Assembly (NCBI GenBank): GCA_016872875.1 | Contig: VGYW01000205.1 | Span: forward strand, 1-14,656 | Direction: 5' to 3' | DNA length: 14,656 bases | Source: Planctomycetota bacterium | Lineage (GTDB): Bacteria > Planctomycetota > PUPC01 > DSUN01 | In this document: in pieces, positions 12,989-14,656 of the stretch | Numbering within the stretch: position 1 is the first letter of the stretch | How the letters are laid out: every line of letters starts with the position of its first letter | The notes under the pieces: model-generated | The model's database searches: none | The model's input: the letters and a program-made list of their open reading frames with translations, nothing else | What the model was told of the DNA's origin: nothing | Made by a program: the position numbers and the translations under genes

Positions 12989-14656
12989 ATGGGAATAGCC
13001 ACCCGCGTCTTCGCGTTGGCCCTGGTCTGGCACGGCGCGTCCGAAGCGGCCCATCTGTCCCCGCCTGACGCGACGGACGACAAGGCAGCGGCCGCGGCCT
13101 CCTACGGCCTCCAGCCGGGCATGAACGTGCTCCTGGTGGGCTGGTATCCCGTGCGGGACTTCGTGGACTGGTCGGACCCGCCGATGGACTGCGTGTCGGA
13201 CACGGTCGCGGTGGTGGGGTGCCAGTTCGGGAACGGGAAAGGGCAGGTGGACCTGGCCGCTACCTTCAAGGCCGCGCGACTGCCTCTGCGCATGGGCGAC
13301 ACGAAGCACATGTACTCCGCCTGGCGCGCCGACGGGTGGCTCTGGGTGGAACGCGCGGGAGTCCATGGGTTCCGCGTGGCCTCCGCAGACGACGGGGGCA
13401 GGCTCACGATCGCCGGCGTCTCCGTGCAGATCCGGCCCGGCGGCGCGGCTAGGGTGGCGAGCATGGAGCTGGCGCGGGGGTTCCATCCCCTGCGCGTGGA
13501 CGGCTTCAACACGACCTGGGGCCTCGGGCAGGTCACGGAGTGGAAGCCGCCCGGCGCCGCAGGCTTCTCTCCCATCCCCTCGGCGGACATCTTCCGCGGC
13601 GTGGCGATCCAGGATGGGCCGCGCCTCTACCAGGTCGCCTGTGCCGGGGTCCGCTATGCCTGCTCGCTTCCCGTCGTGGGAGGGGTCCCGCCCTACAAGT
13701 TCGTCGCCCGGGGCCTGCCGCCAGGACTGGGCGTGACGGCCAAAGGGACAGTTGAGGGGACCCCTGGGTTGCCCGGGTTCTACCGGTTCACCCTGTCCGT
13801 GACCGATGCGCGGGGTGCCGCCGTGAGCGAGACGCTGGGCCTGCGCGTGCTGCCTCCGCAGACGGCTGTGAGCCGCAACGACGGAGAGGTATTCCAGCTC
13901 TCTTTCGACGACACCGACCCCGCCACGCTCCAAGGAGGGCTAATCTCCGGCCGCAGCCCCCTCATCGCGCCCTCGCTTCAGACGGTCGGGCGGTTCGCCC
14001 TCTACGCCTTCCACCCGCCGGCTCAGGGACAGGTCCCCACGGTGAGTGTCGTCAGCGGCGGCGGGGCGTTCGGTTCCTCGCGGTTCATGGAGATCGGCGG
14101 CGCCCGGGAGATGGGCTTCTACATTGCTGGGCTCCAGGAGCAAGTCCTCGCCGATCACGCTCCGGCCCTGCGGCGGGCCAACCGGTACGGCGTCGCCATA
14201 CACATGCCGCGCCAGGCCACTGTGAAGATTGGGGATACCCCCGTGGCCTTCGACTGGTCGGTTGATCCCAGGGCCTACGCGCTCCACGTCCTCTCCCACT
14301 TCCACATGGCGGGCCACAACGTCACCCGTTACGTCGGGCACCGGAAAGAGCAGGCCAACTGGCATTTCTACCACCCCCCGAGCCAGTACTGGGGCGACCA
14401 CTGGCAGCCCTCCTACCTGCACTATCTCGGAGACGGATGGTGGTACTATGAAACCGCGGACGAGCCCTCCGGCCACCGGTCGGGGACGGCCGACATAGCC
14501 GGCGTCTATGAGCCGCTCCAGGACACGGAGGCCCGGTACTTCGACACCCTGAGCCGCTGGTACACGGTGGTGGAACGGGGCTGGGGCGCGACGGCCAACT
14601 CGTACGCCGCCCCCCGATTCGGGATTGACCAGCTCCGCGTCTGGCGGGAGGAGCCG
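12989..14656 (+). CDS. Secreted multidomain protein with PA14-like and Ig-like domains (3' end outside window)
   Basis: The ATG at 12989 is preceded by AAGGAG with a 5-nt spacer, and the frame stays open to the right edge (556 codons visible). A short signal peptide (MGIATRVFALALVWHGASEA) is followed, around residues 80-200, by a PA14-like carbohydrate-binding fold. Its cues are FRVASADDGGRLTIAG, ARGFHPLRVDGFN and a closing SPIPSADIF. Residues ~222-290 are a He_PIG-type Ig/cadherin-like domain (VGGVPPYKFVARGLPPGL, then GFYRFTLSVTDARG). The remainder (about 295-556) contains FQLSFDDTDP, HVLSHFHMAGHNVTRYVG and many Trp/Tyr/His, and I do not recognise it. It may hold the functional domain, with the PA14-like part anchoring it to glycan. 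It is divergent from the operon and could share its control region. Confidence 0.82.
   Translation, partial: MGIATRVFALALVWHGASEAAHLSPPDATDDKAAAAASYGLQPGMNVLLVGWYPVRDFVDWSDPPMDCVSDTVAVVGCQFGNGKGQVDLAATFKAARLPLRMGDTKHMYSAWRADGWLWVERAGVHGFRVASADDGGRLTIAGVSVQIRPGGAARVASMELARGFHPLRVDGFNTTWGLGQVTEWKPPGAAGFSPIPSADIFRGVAIQDGPRLYQVACAGVRYACSLPVVGGVPPYKFVARGLPPGLGVTAKGTVEGTPGLPGFYRFTLSVTDARGAAVSETLGLRVLPPQTAVSRNDGEVFQLSFDDTDPATLQGGLISGRSPLIAPSLQTVGRFALYAFHPPAQGQVPTVSVVSGGGAFGSSRFMEIGGAREMGFYIAGLQEQVLADHAPALRRANRYGVAIHMPRQATVKIGDTPVAFDWSVDPRAYALHVLSHFHMAGHNVTRYVGHRKEQANWHFYHPPSQYWGDHWQPSYLHYLGDGWWYYETADEPSGHRSGTADIAGVYEPLQDTEARYFDTLSRWYTVVERGWGATANSYAAPRFGIDQLRVWREEP

Noticed and set aside
12737..13933. 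Minus-strand ORF of 398 codons covering the divergent promoter region
   Set aside because: It overlaps the start of both divergent genes and lies opposite a frame with PA14- and Ig-like motifs. Its product is His/Arg/Gly-rich without pattern.

Overview
The window looks like a high-GC genome from an environmental bacterium of the PVC or a related group, most likely Planctomycetota. The reasons are the dense set of exported beta-propeller ('PQQ-like') and right-handed beta-helix proteins, two propeller proteins fused to a methyltransferase-like N-terminal domain (an architecture I remember mainly from planctomycetes), and short GC-rich double-hairpin repeats of a kind I also associate with such genomes. 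The taxonomic call is inference; there is no rRNA or marker gene.

Layout. (1) Positions 3-1316, plus strand: the C-terminal part of a large TIM-barrel, glycoside-hydrolase-like protein whose start lies before the window. (2) Positions 1364-12837, minus strand: a compact co-directional run, transcribed right to left. Its order is a methyltransferase-like/beta-propeller protein (9844-12837), a short beta-helix protein (9067-9822), a second methyltransferase-like/beta-propeller protein (5996-8980), a CehA/McbA-like PHP-type protein (4446-5981), a possible 66-residue ORF (4224-4424), a GH140/DUF4038-like glycosidase (2845-4224) and a full-length beta-helix protein (1364-2848). Gaps are 14 to 86 bp or small overlaps (TGATG, ATGA), so this is very likely one operon. 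A promoter-like TTGCAA-16-TAGAAT lies just upstream of its first gene. (3) Positions 12989-14656, plus strand: a divergent gene for an exported multidomain protein (PA14-like, Ig-like, then an unknown region) that runs off the window end.

All six main operon genes and the divergent gene begin with a signal peptide, so the locus encodes an extracytoplasmic set of proteins. The hydrolase-like and beta-helix members suggest binding and cutting of a complex polysaccharide or glycoconjugate outside the cytoplasm. No transporter, regulator, sulfatase or sugar-catabolism gene is visible, so the substrate cannot be named.

Most notable: both propeller paralogues carry a different palindromic repeat, translated in frame, at the same inter-domain linker; both have an exported methyltransferase-like domain with an eroded SAM-binding glycine motif; the CehA-like protein lacks the usual Asp/His of its C-terminal metal motif; and one beta-helix protein stops abruptly at about half the expected length. 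I found no tRNA, rRNA, CRISPR array, transposase or integrase gene.
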